Origin: Rhynochetos jubatus
Lineage: Eukaryota > Chordata > Aves > Eurypygiformes > Rhynochetidae
DNA length: 64,000 bases
Reading direction: 5' to 3'
NCBI GenBank assembly: GCA_027574665.1
Contig: CM050653.1
Coordinates: 9,880,664-9,944,663 of the forward strand
Part shown: piece by piece, positions 25,201 through 36,020 of the stretch
Layout of the letters: each line of letters begins with the position of its first letter
Numbering within the stretch: the first letter of the stretch is position 1
The notes under the pieces: model-generated
Told to the model about the DNA's origin: nothing
Seen by the model: only the letters and a program-made list of their open reading frames with translations
Databases searched by the model: none
Program-made: the position numbers and the translations under genes

Positions 25201-28200
25201 CTGTCTCTGAAACCATAGCAGATGTCAGATGGATGCAATTGTAGCAGCGTTTTCCATGCAGCTTTGCCATTAAACTTCCTTTGTTTCTCTTGCTGCCTGA
25301 AAGGCAGTTCCGACTGCAGATGCAATGCAATATTACAGTGCTGCTTTAAGAAGAGAAACAATCATTTTAGAAATTGAAACTTTGCAAACACCTAGTAATA
25401 GGTTTTAGATACAGGTGTACTAATAAATATTAGAAATAGATAGACGATATCCAGGCTGTCTTCTGTACTACTGACGCTCTTGCACAGCATCTTTGAATCT
25501 AAGACTGTAGCATTTATATATGCTATAAAGCCCCATTATTGTTTTCTGTAAAACAAACATAGAATGCTCATTACACAGAGGTGGGATAGCACAGCAGCGT
25601 TTAGGATGAGGTTGAGCAATGCAGAAGTTGGGATTCCAGTAGCTGTGTTTATGTGTTTGTGCATTTTGACCACTGGATAATTAAAACCAAAGGTGGTCAA
25701 GGCTTGTAATGCCGGTCAGTGCTGCCACTGGGACTTCTGGTTTTTATAAGAAAACTCAGCAAATATTAGCATCGTAGAATGCGTGGGAGGGGTGTCTTGG
25801 TTAGCAGTAACATGTTCGTTACTTACCTACATTTTGGTGTGCTTTCTAATTCCTGTCCTCAGCATCAGTTCTCTCTTCACAAATACAGAGATTCCAAAAT
25901 TTCTTTTCCCAGCTGTACCACTGACGGATGGCAAAGTGTTGTGGTTTAACTCTGGCTAGCCAAATACCATGAAGCCGCTCTCACAAATTCCCCTCCCCTC
26001 AGAATCAGAGAAAAAGAAGAATCAGAGGAAAAAGAAAGAAGGAAGCTTGTAACATTGAGATAAGAACTATTTACTAATTAAATTTAAATTAATACATACA
26101 ATTGCTACTAATAATAAGTAATTAAAATAATAGAAAATAAAACATATGGTGCAATATGTTACAATTATGATACAGTTTCTCACCACCCACTGACCAATGC
26201 ACGACCAGGTGCTGAGTAGTGAGAGTCAGAGCCAGAGAGCCACAGCCCAAGGGCCAGAGACCAAGAGCTGTTGCAGCAGATTCCAAGCGAACCCTGTCAG
26301 CGATAGCATGACCGGGAAAACTAAACAAACCCGCCAACTCCCTCACGAATGAGCCAGCACAGGAGTTAGCAAAGCAGCTAACGTGGGAGTCAGGAAGAGT
26401 GTTAGCAAGTGTATGGGCGTAAATGAGCAAGAGAGTAATGGCTCCCAGATCCCCTCCTCGCCTGTGCCCCGAGCATGACGTATTATGGAATGAAATACTT
26501 CCTTGGCCAGTTTGGGTCAGCTGTCTGACCTGTGTGTCCCCTACACAGCCTGTAGCGAGACAGCGAGAGCTGGGAATGCAGCTGCAGGATCAGAAGTGGA
26601 GAAGGACCTTGAATTCAGTGCAGGCATTCCCCAGCGCCAGCTAAGACCTTATCAGTGCTGCTCTCAGTGTCCAGGAACACAGCTCTCTAGCAGCCATGGT
26701 AACAAGAGTTAACTCCTTCCTGACTGAACCCAGCACACTAAGACTTAGCCCACTTCAAAATCAGCCTAAGCTCATGCTCAGCAACTGTGAAAATGGGGGT
26801 TGTTTTACAACATTATTTTTTTTTTACCCTCCTGTTAAGGATTTTGTTCTGGAATGCTGAACTCTGTGGTTTTTGACAGGGAGCTTTTACTGGATGAATG
26901 ACTAGCAGGAACAACTTGCTAGTGTGAAAGCTGGGAAGGTACTAATAGGTGTCCATGAAAATTATGTTTAAAAAAAAAACCCTGATGTGTGTATACAGTA
27001 AGTTTACAACATTTGCTTTTCTTGCACAGACTTTAAAAGAAAATTGGATGGCATATATGAGGTGTAAACCACACACTTTTTTTATATGTAAATGTAGAGC
27101 ATCCATACTGGTTGAGAGGAGCAACAATATTTCTTTCAGATTAATAGTGGCAGTGCCCCAAAAATGAATGTGTTACAGATGTCTGTAAAATCTACTTACG
27201 GTTAACTGCTGGTTTGGTTTCTTTTCTTTTTCCCCTTAATGGAACTATTGCCAGGTCGGTGCTCACTTTTTGGAAGCCGTGGTGAAGAAATTTGATGAAC
27301 TCTGTAAAAGTGATGCCGAAGGGAAAGAATGTGAAAATCTGCTTGCCCTGATTGCTCATCTGTATAACTTCCATGTGGTTCATTCCCTGCTGATCTTTGA
27401 TATTCTGAAAAAGCTTGTTAGCACTTTCACTGAAAAAGAGATTGAGTTAATTTTGTTTCTTCTGAAAAACGTGGGCTTTTCCTTAAGAAAAGATGATGCG
27501 TTGGCTTTGAAGGATCTGATCACTGAAGCCCAGAGGAAAGCAAACACAGCAGAGAAGAAGCTCCAGGATCAAACTAGGGTATGTGTGTGGGTTTTAAAGA
27601 TTATCCGTTCTCAATAGACCTCAGTAAACACTTGGATACATGTGTTAACTTACCAAAATTATATTATATACCACACTGTATTTAGATTCTAAATTACCAT
27701 TAGTGTTCAGTTATTGCATTCGGTTACTTGCTTTCTTCTTGTCTTTCTCCATCAGTTCTTAGAACACAAACACCAAAATGCTTGTAATGGGTGAGACTGG
27801 GGCTTTATTCTTAAGCAATGGACAGTGCTTTTGTTTCATGATACTTTGCACGCTTCCAGAAATGGTCACTGAGGCATGGTGTTTAGCAGATTAAGTTGTG
27901 GATTGAAGCTTGAACACGAATATAATAGGAGTTAAAGTAAACATCCTTCTCTGTGTTTGTGTTCATGAGATCTAAGTTTTCATTTATATTGCTAGCTGAG
28001 CTGCTTATTCGCGCAGAACAGTAATTTCAAAGTACACTATCAAATCAATTTACAAGACATAATCCACAGAAATATTTGTTTTCCCCATAGGTTCGTTTTA
28101 TGCTAGAGACTATGTTGGCACTAAGGAATAATGACATGCGTAAGATTCCTGGTTATGATCCTGAACCAGTTGAAAAACTCCGCAAATTGCAAAGAACACT

Positions 28201-31200
28201 GGTGAGAACTTTCTTGACGTGTGTTGTGTGGCTATTATTAAACCAGAAGTAATTATTTGTGTTGTATGTCACCTTCACAGGCTGTAGTATTTTTTTTAAT
28301 TCACTTAACAGTCTGAAACTCTTGTGGACAAAAATCCCTTTTGAGATCATTATCTCCTGTGTCCAAGTTAAATCAGCAGTGAGCTTCTGCAGAACAGTTT
28401 GAGAAAGGACATAATACTTAGCCAGAGACTTTGAGGCAAAGTCCTTTACTTGAAAAAGAGGTCGTGGGGTGTTTAATGATTGTGCAGAAGAAATGAGTCA
28501 TTATGACAAGTTCTTATTTCCATAGATTTTGGATGCAGGCACTCACTCCTAACTTCACCAGAATTATTTTGGAAGTCTAACTCATCTGAAAACCTGGATT
28601 TTCCTACTTTTTTGATTGTTTTTTTGTTTTGTTTTGTTTGGCAGAGAGAGGGCAGTTTGTCTAGAACAACCCAGTATAAAATGCATGAAAGTAACTCTCT
28701 CTTTAGATAGGGAATGGGTTCATTTTCACAAATCTTTAATCTGGTTTTACAGTCCATGTATCTCCAACCTGAAAACGACAGTACTTGTCTACAACACCTA
28801 GAGCATCTTATTTTTCAAAGCTTGTGAGTGCAGGAGGTGCACAACAGTGATAATAGGCCAAGAGAAAATAAGCTGAGTTACCTAGTTATGTAGAATTTCC
28901 TCTCTTAAATTTTCACGGTCCTGTTAGTATTTTTCTGGACTCTTGTGTTGAAAATTCTTATTCTCTTTAAGGAGTTTGAAGTTTTTGTTGTTTGAATTGT
29001 ACAGAACTTAAGGCAGTTTATCAGGTCATTTTATTTGACCACAAGTATTCAAAAGGAAAATCATGACCTGATTGTAAGATGCTGCAACTTATTTTCAGTG
29101 TCAGCATCAAGTCTGAATTCTAATCAGACTAATCAGGGGGACACATATGAAGACATTTATGGAGATTAAGTTATTTGAATGTAATTTTGAGTAATTATTT
29201 GTTGTTTTGTTTCTTTTTTTCTTTTTAAGAAAGCTTCAACTAAAAGCTTTTGGGTTTTTTGTATTTTATTATTCCAGGTTCACAGCAGTGGTTCTGGAAA
29301 AGAAACTCAGCTCCGTGTCTCCCTGGAATCTCTCCTCAGTGCTGATCAGGTTGGTCGCTGGTGGATCATAGGGTCGTCCTGGAGTGGAGCACCAATGATC
29401 AATGATACAAACAGCAAGACTCAGCAAAAACTGCATATAGGAAAGGTAAATCCAGTCTACTAGATGTAAGTCTGAGTGTTTGTGATCTTCTGAATATACT
29501 TCACACGGGTGAATAGGTGTATTCAGAACCCATCAAAAAAAACTTCACTGACTCTTGTGTGACTAAGCTCTTGGACTGTAAATTCTGCTCTTACATTGTT
29601 CAAAACATTGCACTCAGTGCTTCATAAGAGCTGTTACTACAGATATTAGGGTATAGCTTGTTTTTCTTTATCCTGTGGAATTGCAAGAGTAACTTATGTA
29701 AGTGGAAGAAGTGACTTGATTTAAAAGCGGATTGGCTAGTATGAATTCATTAATGGTCTTACTTGAGACTGCACAGAAATAGCTTTCTTTAATGCAAGCA
29801 TAAATTAAATAGCATTTAATTTTTTTTTTCAGGTGAGTTCAAAGATAATGGAGCTTGCTCGTAAGCAGAGAATGAACACCGATATCAGGAGAAGTATTTT
29901 TTGTGTCTTGATGACAAGTGAAGACTACCTGGATGCCTTTGAAAAGCTTCTCAAGTAAGTACAGACAAGCACAGAAGACGACCTGGAACTGAGTTGGAAA
30001 AATACCATTGCTGATCTGGCCTCGAGCATTTAGTTGATAATAAAGAGGGGCATAGCTAGGGTTCCATATAGAGTAAAAGGGTAGGAGAGGGTCCAAAACC
30101 CTGATGTAAGGACTAGTAGGGGGCAGGCAGAACTGACTGGTGTTCGGAGGAAAGGAGTAGCCCCTGTTACTGTCATTTGTGCATAACTGTGGTTTACAGC
30201 ACCTTTTGACTCAAGGAACCTGTGTCTTTTTGCACTGAAGTTGTGTGTCCTGGTTTTGTCATTGGATTTCCATACTACTGCTACTCCCTTTACTTCTTGC
30301 CACCTCGTTAAGCCATCTTGTAGGTCTCTGTCCATACTTGCGTGACCTGGTAGTGTTCTAGCACCTCCACTTCCCTCTTGCAGAATTTATTAGCTTTGGA
30401 TTTGCTCCAGGGTCACATTGCATGTTAAGACCAGTTTCCTTACCACTTGGCAAATAGCTCTTCAGAAGAAAATGTGATCAGGGAAAAGCTCAAACTAAGC
30501 TATTCTTTGTGTTTGTCAGAATATTAATGGTAAGTTTGTCGTAACTGGGAGGGGAGAGATCGGGTCTGAACTTTTCTATTACAGCCTTGTAATTCAAGGG
30601 AATTGTCTTACCAGGATGGCATGCAATTATTTAATTTGCTAACCAAACCAAAACAGACTTTGTAATAAAGTCAACTAATATTTGATTAAATGCCACTTCT
30701 GCAGAACACAGCTTGGATTTAAGACTGTGATGGAGTCATTCCAATATCTTAATATGGCCTGTTCAATTAAAAGAAATTAGCTGCTGCTGCTGCAGTTCTT
30801 GCCAAGACCTGGTAGCTCAATTTGCAAATTGATCCTTGACTCTCATCCGTGCTATTTAAACTAGTATACAAATCTGTATACGTACAGGCTGGGCAGACAA
30901 ACTGCAGATTGCCTGGGGTGTGTTGATACTGATCTTTATGCAGCAAACTCAGAGGAATTCGCAAATCTGCCCACATCTGGCAGAGTATAGTGCAAAGTAC
31001 ACGGAATTGTCAGTGAAGGAATTAACTTCAATGTGAATATGTATTCCAGAGAGGATGGGAATTTATATTCTGATGTTTGATGTCAGGCTCCTGGGGCAGA
31101 GCATGAGAAGTATGTAAAGAAATATTTTAACTGCAGTTGTTGATTCGTCTGCTGCTATGTTTCTGGCAGAGTCGAGGTGTGGTTAAATGGTAATTTAAAC

Positions 31201-34200
31201 CATTTTAAATCCAGGCTGCTATAGTTTTGCCTGTCTTTCTCCTCCTTGCAGCAAAAGAAAGTAACTAGCTTGAAGCCAGAACAGCTCGCTGAAGTGGCTG
31301 AGCTTGAGGTTGCAGAAGGGTCAGTGTAAAGGGAGGGTTAGGAACATCACCTGTGACAAAGAGGAGAGAGTGAGACTTGATCTGTTTCGTCAGCTGAAAG
31401 CCACACCTCCCTCACAAACCTCAGATTCCACTTAATACTTCTTTGGTTTGATTGAGAGGTGATTTTAAAGCGATTTCATAGAGAAGAACCACCTGGGAAG
31501 CTTCACTTCTGTAATAAAATTGGGTAGAACTTGGCTGATTGGAGAGCGAGTTATATCACAGACATGGCACTTACAGTGCTGCTCTCTTCTGGAGAAGCAG
31601 ACGTCCAAGTTTTCACTGCCCGTTAGCAATCACCATAGAAATCATCCCAGATTTTCCTATTGTAAAACCTTACATTCTGGGGGTTTGGGGCTGAAAGACA
31701 CTATTTTCTCTGTTAATCTGGTGTGTGCCTGTGATCACATGCAGTGGCAGATGTCTGGAGGTGTATACAAATGTGGGATATTAGAATCAAGCAATGACAA
31801 ACTAGTCTACAGATGGTAGAGCAAGTTCCAGTGGAGTCAAACTTAGTTAGAAAATACACTTGAGTTATACTAATGCCATATGAAACTTGAGTTTGAAGCG
31901 ATGAAAACATTTTGTTTGACATTTTTCAGATTATAATACAAAGCATTTTTCATTTTAATTGCTTTTAATGCTGCCAAGCATTTGGCAGCCCTGGAAGCTA
32001 AATCATATTACTCACAGAACAGGTGCACTGCGAGTTAGTTACCACTCCCTGCCAAAGTGCCTCAGCCCTCTCTTAGACTGGATGAGTCTCCTCATCCTTG
32101 GCCTCTTTGCAAGGCAGCCAGCACAGTGTTCAAGGCCAGGATGAGGCTTTGAGCAACCTGGTCTAGTGGAGGGTGTCCCTGCCCATGGCAGGGGCGTTGG
32201 AACTAGATGATCTTTAAGGTCCCTTCCAACCCAAACCATTCTGTGATTCTGTGATAAGTGCTCATTGATTCTGACTGTCTTCAGGCTTTTATTTTTTGAA
32301 GGTGCTTAGAAATCACTGACAGCATCCTCTTAGGCTGCTATCAAATAATAATAGATTTCAAGTATTGTGTAGCACAGAGTTGACCTAGAGATTAAAAGAT
32401 TCATATCACCAGTTAAGTAGGAAAAACATCTTAAAATACTTTCTTATCCCTAGCAAGTGCCACAGAAGTGAAGCGCCCTGGACATGTTTCTCTAAATAGA
32501 CTTATACCGATCCAAAGGCTCTTTTTCCTCCCGTGACCATAGGTACAAGTGTGAGATAACCACAACAGGGTCCTACAGTTCTTGTTTCACTATTTAACCG
32601 TAGGATTGGTACGCCGTGTGGCAGTGCTCGCTGCAATACTGTTGTTACATTCAGAGGCATGAGACTCAGTGGTGACAGTGCCCTCTCGGCTGTGTGTCTT
32701 CATGGAGAGCTACAAACAGGGAGCGGGGTGCCTCTCTTTCCCCAGGGCGCAATTATACTTGTATCATTCCACTTCCATCTGTTGAGGTCTAGCTTTTGCA
32801 GCCACTCCTTTAACACTGACAATACTGTAGCATTTGCACACTGCTGTACCAGGATACTGATTTACCTAACAGTCTTAAGACACTGAATGAACTCAAACCC
32901 TTAAAGACTTTGTAAGAACTTTCTAAAAAGTAAAATTGAATGTGGTGTTTGGGGTTTCTTTTTAAGTGTTACTCTCGGATGTTGGCTGTAGCTCATACTT
33001 TGTGGCGGTAATTTTTGCCTTACTAAATGCTTCTCATTCTCTTGCTACATTTTAGGCTTGGACTGAAGGATCAGCAGGAGAGAGAAATTGTTCACGTTAT
33101 CCTTTACTGCTGCTTACAGGAGAAGACATACAACCCCTTCTATGCATTTTTGGCTGCCAAATTTTGTGAATATGAAAGACGATTTCAGGTGAAGAAAAAA
33201 CCTGTTTCTTGGTTTAGTGTCGTTATTGTGGTTAGGAAGACAATTAAACATGTGAGGATGGATGCATGGCTGTTAAGGTCTTGATCCTGAGGAAAAATTC
33301 TGATGGTACAGCTGTGCATACTCCTGGTCAGATCGGAATAGGAAATAACTACTGCAGGACGTTTGCTTTCCTCCGTTTTACACGTTTTAAAAGAATTGAA
33401 CACTCTGGTCAAGTATCTCTGTTAATTAGCAGATGGCCTCTAGAGAACAGAAAATCAAAATGTTTTGTTATGTTGTTACTCATTTAAACAGTCACTTGAT
33501 GATTATTTTTTTTCCCTTTCACGCCTAGGTGACATTTCAGTTTAGTATTTGGGACAAAATCAGAGACTTAGAAAACCTGTCAGCTGCTGCTGTCTCCAAC
33601 TTGGTTTCGCTGCTGGCTCACTTATTGAGGACAAAATCATTGCCACTTTCGGTTCTCAAGGTCAGAGTGTTTTCTTTTCAAAATACTTCTGTTTTCCTTG
33701 CATTTGCTCATTCTAGGGACGTTGTATTTTCTTTGTTACCTAGTTGGTACTTTAGATGTTTGTGGTCATAAGCTAAGACAAAACTTGTTCTGAAATTAAG
33801 AGATTCATCCCATTGGTTACGGTAATGCTATCATTTGAGGAAAGGGAACCTGTGGTGACCCAGGCATACAGAAAGCCCACAGTTCTATACCTACAGCAGT
33901 TTTAAGATTATTTTCTTACGAGTATCCAGAGTTGGAACTGAGCCCCCTTCACTGACAGGCTTTGTCAGTGCATTTTGTGCTATGTTTTTTAGCTGATGTT
34001 GATTTTTATTAGACCAGAAAGAAATTTACTGAGCACTTGGGTTTCAGAACGGGGAGTCCGTAGAATTTTATTAGAAGAATAATTTAAATGTGTTAAACAG
34101 GCAATTCTATAGATTGCTCTGGTACTTCTGAAGTATTTATTTAATTGAGGGATTATATCTGGTATGCTCGTACTAGTAGACAGGTTCTTCCTTAGAAAGT

Positions 34201-35674
34201 TCTCTGTTTCCTTTATCACTTGACATTTGGAGGCAGCGTTCTCAGCTAACTCTTCTGTGCCAGACCTAAGACTCTGTATATATAGGAGGCCACTTGGTGT
34301 GCTAAAAGCTGGTCATTTAGGAGAGAATTGAGCTGTTTTGAAATACTTGAAATAATCTAATTCTCCCTCTCTCTCTACTAGGTAATTGAATTCAGCGAGC
34401 TAGATAAACCCAAAGTCCGTTTCTTGCGACAAGTATTAAGCACGCTGTTAATGAAAACAGATGCTGAAGAACTTAGCGACATTTTTGTGAGGTAAGTGAT
34501 CAGTGAGATCTCCAGGGAACCCTTGGTGAGTAGTAATTAAGAAGATAAGGAGTTGGCTTATTTTGGTTGGAGTTGTACGGTGACTTTTCCACAGATCAGC
34601 CATCCATCCCTTGAAAAGTAAGCTGTCCTTGGAGGGGCGCAGGAAGCGCATCCTTTGTGTGTTAGAACAGGCTCGGCTATAGATAAAGCTGTGAGAAATG
34701 TTATACAAAATCAGACTTTCAGATAGTTGATGTATCTTTTGGTCATAGGATTTTTGTGAGCAGAGCTCTGGAATTACCTGCTTTCCTTACTGCTTTACTG
34801 TCTGTGTGCAGTGGGGTACACTCTACCAGCAGTCTTTGCTGGAAGGTATCTTTAGTGTAAGGAGGAAAAATAAAGAAATGAGGGAAAGGTTTGGTGGTTT
34901 TGTTTAATTTTTTTTTTTAATCAACGTTTTTTGGAAAAATCTTGGGTTTGTACATGCAACAGGGTTGCCTGGAGAAGCTGGTAAGGTCTCGGTCTTTGGA
35001 GATGCTTAGGACTTGAGTGGATAAGACTCTGAGCAACCTGACCACACCTGGATGTTAGTCTGGCTTTAAACAGGAGGTCGGACAAGGTGACCTGCCAACA
35101 TCCTTTCTGACTTAAATAATTCCATGATTTTGTTGTATTAAACTTGCAGTGTCACATAAAGTTAGAAAAAATTAGGTGATGGCGTTTCAGCCATTAACGC
35201 TGTAGCGCAAGGAAGCTCAAACACATTTACCTCGTTTTTTACTAGTAATGTAATTGTTTACATAAAGCAGGTCTAAGGCTGTGATATTCCATTTTATTGT
35301 TGAGGATCAGTTTTATGTGAAGTGTGTTTGGGCTGTTTGCCAAACCAGTGTAGACTTGCTGGTAATTTGAAAGCCTCTCCAGAAAAGCTCCTTCTATAGG
35401 TTGGCTTTTTTTTCTACATCTCTATTTGAAGAAGACAAAATTAAGAAACTTCCGAAACAGTAGAATAAATGCTGGTTTTGATGTGTATCTTTACAGGGTA
35501 TCTGACAACCCCAAACTGGGAATGCTGCGGGAAGGCTTGAAACTCTTCCTTACCCACTTCTTACTGAAAAACGTACAAGCCCAAAAAAGTGCCGAAGAAG
35601 CTAGCTTATTAAAAGAAAGAGTTGAACTAGCAACCAAGGCTTTGCAAGCAAAGGAATCCAAATTGAAGCTATAG
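21404..35674 (+). CDS. NOM1: NOM1, nucleolar protein with MIF4G domain 1 (11 coding exons)
   Basis: Joined exons: 21404-22276, 23045-23169, 24234-24429, 27255-27578, 28091-28201, 29278-29445, 29833-29954, 33056-33188, 33529-33660, 34382-34491, 35497-35674. All introns are GT-AG and the joined frame is open for 823 codons; human NOM1 has about 860. NOM1 is a nucleolar factor of the yeast Sgd1 type. It is needed for small-subunit (18S) rRNA maturation, and mammalian NOM1 has been linked to DEAD-box helicase eIF4A3 and to protein phosphatase 1. The first 290 or so residues are Arg/Lys-rich and then strongly acidic, likely disordered and nucleolus-directing. A MIF4G domain (all-helical) covers about residues 325-525, and an MA3 domain about 617-733. 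Exons 2-11 read very close to the human protein. The weak point is the exon 1/exon 2 join, where the bird model is shorter than human. No frameshift or internal stop is seen, so the gene looks intact. Confidence 0.96.
22277..23044 (+). other. NOM1: NOM1 intron 1
   Basis: 768 bp, GT-AG. GC content falls quickly after the CpG island. I looked for a further small coding exon with a PP1-docking motif and found none. Confidence 0.8.
23045..23169 (+). CDS. NOM1: NOM1 coding exon 2
   Basis: It follows the acceptor TATGGTAAG and ends before the donor GTAATG, 125 nt. It carries the conserved KYVPPQVR motif just before the MIF4G domain and leads into its first helix. The Arg codon is split by the intron. 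Confidence 0.9.
23170..24233 (+). other. NOM1: NOM1 intron 2
   Basis: 1064 bp, GT-AG. It contains C and A homopolymer runs near 23494 and 23910 and a CR1 tail at 23965-24068. Confidence 0.85.
23965..24068 (+). mobile_element. CR1 3'-end fragment in NOM1 intron 2
   Basis: About 100 bp from GCAACCTGGTCTAGTGGAGG to the 3' terminus TTCATTGATTCTGTGAT. Same strand as NOM1. It ends only 165 bp before exon 3. Confidence 0.92.
24234..24429 (+). CDS. NOM1: NOM1 coding exon 3
   Basis: 196 nt between acceptor CTCAATAG and donor GTAATT. It encodes the conserved LSEPNLSSISGQ and MEELYMANSRKDMNETL parts of the MIF4G domain. The first base completes the Arg codon begun in exon 2. Confidence 0.94.
24430..27254 (+). 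other. NOM1: NOM1 intron 3
   Basis: 2825 bp, GT-AG. It contains a T run at about 24660-24676 and an antisense solo LTR at 25937-26737. The rest is unremarkable AT-rich sequence. Confidence 0.85.
25937..26737 (-). mobile_element. Solo LTR of an endogenous retrovirus, antisense in NOM1 intron 3
   Basis: An 801-bp block runs from TGTTGTGGTTTAACTCTGGC to CCCAGCACA with TG...CA ends. I recognise it as another widespread bird LTR type, different from the one at 15025. On the minus strand it shows the landmarks CCAAACTGGCCAAGG and ACGTCATGCTC (a CRE-like site) in the order expected upstream of the viral transcription start. The TATA region looks altered. The flanks CAAAG and CTAAG differ at one base and may be the decayed target duplication. 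No viral genes remain. Confidence 0.82.
27255..27578 (+). CDS. NOM1: NOM1 coding exon 4
   Basis: 324 nt, phase 0 at both ends, acceptor TTGCCAG and donor GTATGT. It encodes the core of MIF4G, including GAHFLEAVVKKFDEL and LIAHLYNFHVVHSLLIFD. Confidence 0.95.
27579..28090 (+). other. NOM1: NOM1 intron 4
   Basis: 512 bp, GT-AG. I see nothing else in it. Confidence 0.85.
28091..28201 (+). CDS. NOM1: NOM1 coding exon 5
   Basis: 111 nt (37 codons), acceptor CCCATAG and donor GTGAGA. It encodes the highly conserved RFMLETMLALRNNDMRKIP segment at the end of MIF4G. Confidence 0.95.
28202..29277 (+). other. NOM1: NOM1 intron 5
   Basis: 1076 bp, GT-AG. It includes TTTTGTTTTG-like simple sequence near 28610-28640. 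No other feature seen. Confidence 0.85.
29278..29445 (+). CDS. NOM1: NOM1 coding exon 6
   Basis: 168 nt (56 codons), acceptor ATTCCAG and donor GTAAAT. It encodes the linker between MIF4G and MA3 with the conserved GRWWIIGSSWSGAPM motif. Confidence 0.94.
29446..29832 (+). other. NOM1: NOM1 intron 6
   Basis: 387 bp, GT-AG, with a long T-rich tract directly before the exon 7 acceptor. Confidence 0.85.
29833..29954 (+). CDS. NOM1: NOM1 coding exon 7
   Basis: 122 nt, acceptor TTTTTTTTTCAG and donor GTAAGT. It encodes LARKQRMNTDIRRSIFC and the first helices of the MA3 domain. It ends two bases into a Lys codon. Confidence 0.94.
29955..33055 (+). other. NOM1: NOM1 intron 7
   Basis: 3101 bp, the largest intron. 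It separates exons 7 and 8 of the MA3 domain. It contains a CR1 tail at 32125-32255 and otherwise no recognised feature. Confidence 0.85.
32125..32255 (+). mobile_element. CR1 3'-end fragment in NOM1 intron 7
   Basis: About 130 bp from AGTGTTCAAGGCCAGGATG to the terminus TTCTGTGATTCTGTGAT, plus orientation. Confidence 0.92.
33056..33188 (+). CDS. NOM1: NOM1 coding exon 8
   Basis: 133 nt, acceptor CATTTTAG and donor GTGAAG. It encodes LGLKDQQEREIVHVIL and the NPFYAFLAAKFCEYERRFQ part of MA3. Confidence 0.95.
33189..33528 (+). other. NOM1: NOM1 intron 8
   Basis: 340 bp, GT-AG. Nothing else seen. Confidence 0.85.
33529..33660 (+). CDS. NOM1: NOM1 coding exon 9
   Basis: 132 nt (44 codons), acceptor ACGCCTAG and donor GTCAGA. 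The donor is a weaker than usual GT site. It encodes FQFSIWDKIRDLENL of the MA3 domain. Confidence 0.93.
33661..34381 (+). other. NOM1: NOM1 intron 9
   Basis: 721 bp, donor GTCAGA, acceptor preceded by a CTCTCTCTCT tract. Nothing else seen. Confidence 0.85.
34382..34491 (+). CDS. NOM1: NOM1 coding exon 10
   Basis: 110 nt, acceptor CTCTACTAG and donor GTAAGT. It encodes VIEFSELDKPKVRFLRQV, the end of MA3. The last Arg codon is split. Confidence 0.94.
34492..35496 (+). other. NOM1: NOM1 intron 10
   Basis: 1005 bp, GT-AG. Contains an old CR1 fragment at 34963-35133. Confidence 0.85.
34963..35133 (+). mobile_element. Old CR1 fragment in NOM1 intron 10
   Basis: GGTTGCCTGGAGAAGCTGG, GGATAAGACTCTGAGCAACCTG and GACAAGGTGACC...TTCCATGATTTT follow the order of a CR1 3' end in plus orientation. 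Identity is clearly lower than in the other copies, so this is an older insertion. Confidence 0.65.
35497..35674 (+). CDS. NOM1: NOM1 coding exon 11 and stop
   Basis: Acceptor TCTTTACAG. It encodes VSDNPKLGMLREGLKLFL, then a charged, helix-prone tail, and stops at TAG 35672-35674. Confidence 0.95.
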
Positions 35675-36020
35675 CCCTTTTGCTCATAAAGCATAGAGAA
35701 AACCAAGTCTGCCGGAAGATGCTAAGCTCTGTTAGACTTTCAGGCCCAGACAATTGAGAATGAGGCGAGCGGTGTTGGTCTAAAGGATCCGTTTTTTGAT
35801 GTAAACAGTTACTCTACACACTAGCTAAACCTTTAACTCAATGTGCTACAGGCCCATTTGCAGAAAGGGAAAATGTATTTTGTGTCATGTCCCTTTTTAC
35901 GTTGATGATTAGTGTCTAGAGGAGAGGGTGACTCTCTTCTGCGGTACTCCCAGTCTGCAGTAGCGTTCTGCATTGCACGTTCTAACCTTCCATTTAAAAT
36001 AAAACCATGATACTGACCAC
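35675..36020 (+). other. NOM1: NOM1 3' UTR
   Basis: Untranslated sequence after the TAG stop up to just past the first AATAAA. Longer alternative 3' ends cannot be excluded. Confidence 0.6.
35998..36003 (+). terminator. NOM1: NOM1 poly(A) signal AATAAA
   Basis: AATAAA lies 324 bp after the stop codon. Cleavage is expected about 10-30 bp downstream. It is the first canonical signal after the gene. Confidence 0.7.
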
